Positions 8,714-9,146 of a stretch of 9,146 bases of DNA are shown here, one piece after another (the stretch's first letter is position 1; each line of letters starts with the position of its first letter). This DNA is from an uncultured Porphyromonadaceae bacterium (GTDB lineage Bacteria; Bacteroidota; Bacteroidia; Bacteroidales; Muribaculaceae): contig CAMWIF010000085.1 in the NCBI GenBank assembly GCA_947174225.1, forward strand, positions 1 to 9,146. Reading direction: 5' to 3'. Below the pieces are notes generated by a model that saw nothing but the letters and a program-made list of their open reading frames with translations, had not been told where the DNA came from and made no database searches. A program made the position numbers and the translations under genes.

Positions 8714-8745
8714 GCACTCTCAACCCAATAGAGCCATTCATCTCA

Positions 8746-9146
8746 ATGAAACTGATATATTACATAATATTGCTATTAGGATTGGCTACAGTGCCCGAAA
8801 TATCGAAGCAACGGTTAGCCGTAAGGGAAGTGGCTACAAAGGCAGCTGCCGGCGATCCCAAGGCTCTCTACGACCTTGCCATGCTCCACGATATGGGTTA
8901 CGATTCCATCCCTGTAGATTCGGTGCGCTCTACCCTGCTTTACCGGCTCTCGGCGGAGGCAGGTTACGCTTCGGCACAGAATTATCTTGGTTTCAGATAT
9001 TTCAACGGTGAAGCAGTACGTCAGGACGTGGATTCCGCTCTCTATTGGATGGCTAAAGCAGCCGGAAACGGCGATGCCAAGGCTGCCAATAATCTCGGCT
9101 ATCTTCTCGCCAATAGCGAAAAGGTGACACGCGATTATCCACAAGC
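8746..9146 (+). CDS. Sel1-repeat protein, C-terminus beyond window
   Basis: The reading frame is open from ATG 8746 to the right edge, giving 133 complete codons. A short N-terminus (MKLIYYIILLLGLATV) looks like a signal peptide or membrane anchor; there is no cysteine, so it is not a lipoprotein. Sel1-like repeats of about 36 residues follow: roughly 35-71, 72-107 and a third from 108 that runs off the edge. The second is the clearest, with YLGFRYFNGEAV, QDVDSALYWMAKAA. Sel1 repeats are alpha-helical protein-binding solenoids, so a scaffold or adaptor role in the periplasm is likely, but the specific function is unknown. It starts 32 bases after porX in the same direction with no terminator between them, so it may belong to the same transcript. 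Its full length and any further domains cannot be judged. Confidence 0.8.
   Translation, partial: MKLIYYIILLLGLATVPEISKQRLAVREVATKAAAGDPKALYDLAMLHDMGYDSIPVDSVRSTLLYRLSAEAGYASAQNYLGFRYFNGEAVRQDVDSALYWMAKAAGNGDAKAANNLGYLLANSEKVTRDYPQ

Noticed and set aside
8714..8745. CTCT/AGAG inverted repeat after porX as a terminator
   Set aside because: A 4-bp stem with a 9-base loop and no T run is expected by chance.

Overview
The window carries five genes, all on the + strand and packed head to tail: an MgtE magnesium channel, the DNA mismatch repair ATPase MutS, a large TPR lipoprotein of the PorW/SprE type, a response regulator with a PglZ phosphatase-like output domain of the PorX type, and the start of a Sel1-repeat protein cut off by the right edge. 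Gaps between genes are about 21, 25, 7 and 32 bases, with no convincing terminator or internal promoter, so a single transcription unit (at least porW-porX) is plausible but unproven.

The organism is almost certainly a member of the Bacteroidota. PorW/SprE and PorX are diagnostic of that phylum, the starts lack Shine-Dalgarno sequences and sit in A-rich contexts, and MutS has a Bacteroidales-like N-terminus. The middling GC content and many C-ending codons would suit a gut Bacteroidales such as the Muribaculaceae; that family-level placement is a guess.

Layout: bases 1-95 are non-coding or hold the tail of an unseen gene, and end in two near-identical 18-bp copies of a dyad-containing repeat that abuts the mgtE start. 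mgtE (96-1463) and mutS (1485-4112) are intact housekeeping genes. porW (4138-7170) and porX (7178-8713) are an almost contiguous pair. In well-studied species both proteins serve the type IX secretion system (T9SS): PorW as an envelope lipoprotein of the machine, PorX as a cytoplasmic regulator. The last gene (8746 to the edge) encodes a probably exported Sel1-repeat protein of unknown role.

Most of the window is conserved core genome. The points worth a second look are the porW-porX pairing with all PorX catalytic residues retained, the linked Sel1 gene, the Glu-rich tail on PorW, the doubled dyad before mgtE, and the consecutive GTG and TTG starts of mutS and porW. I see no mobile element, CRISPR array, RNA gene or clearly new system.
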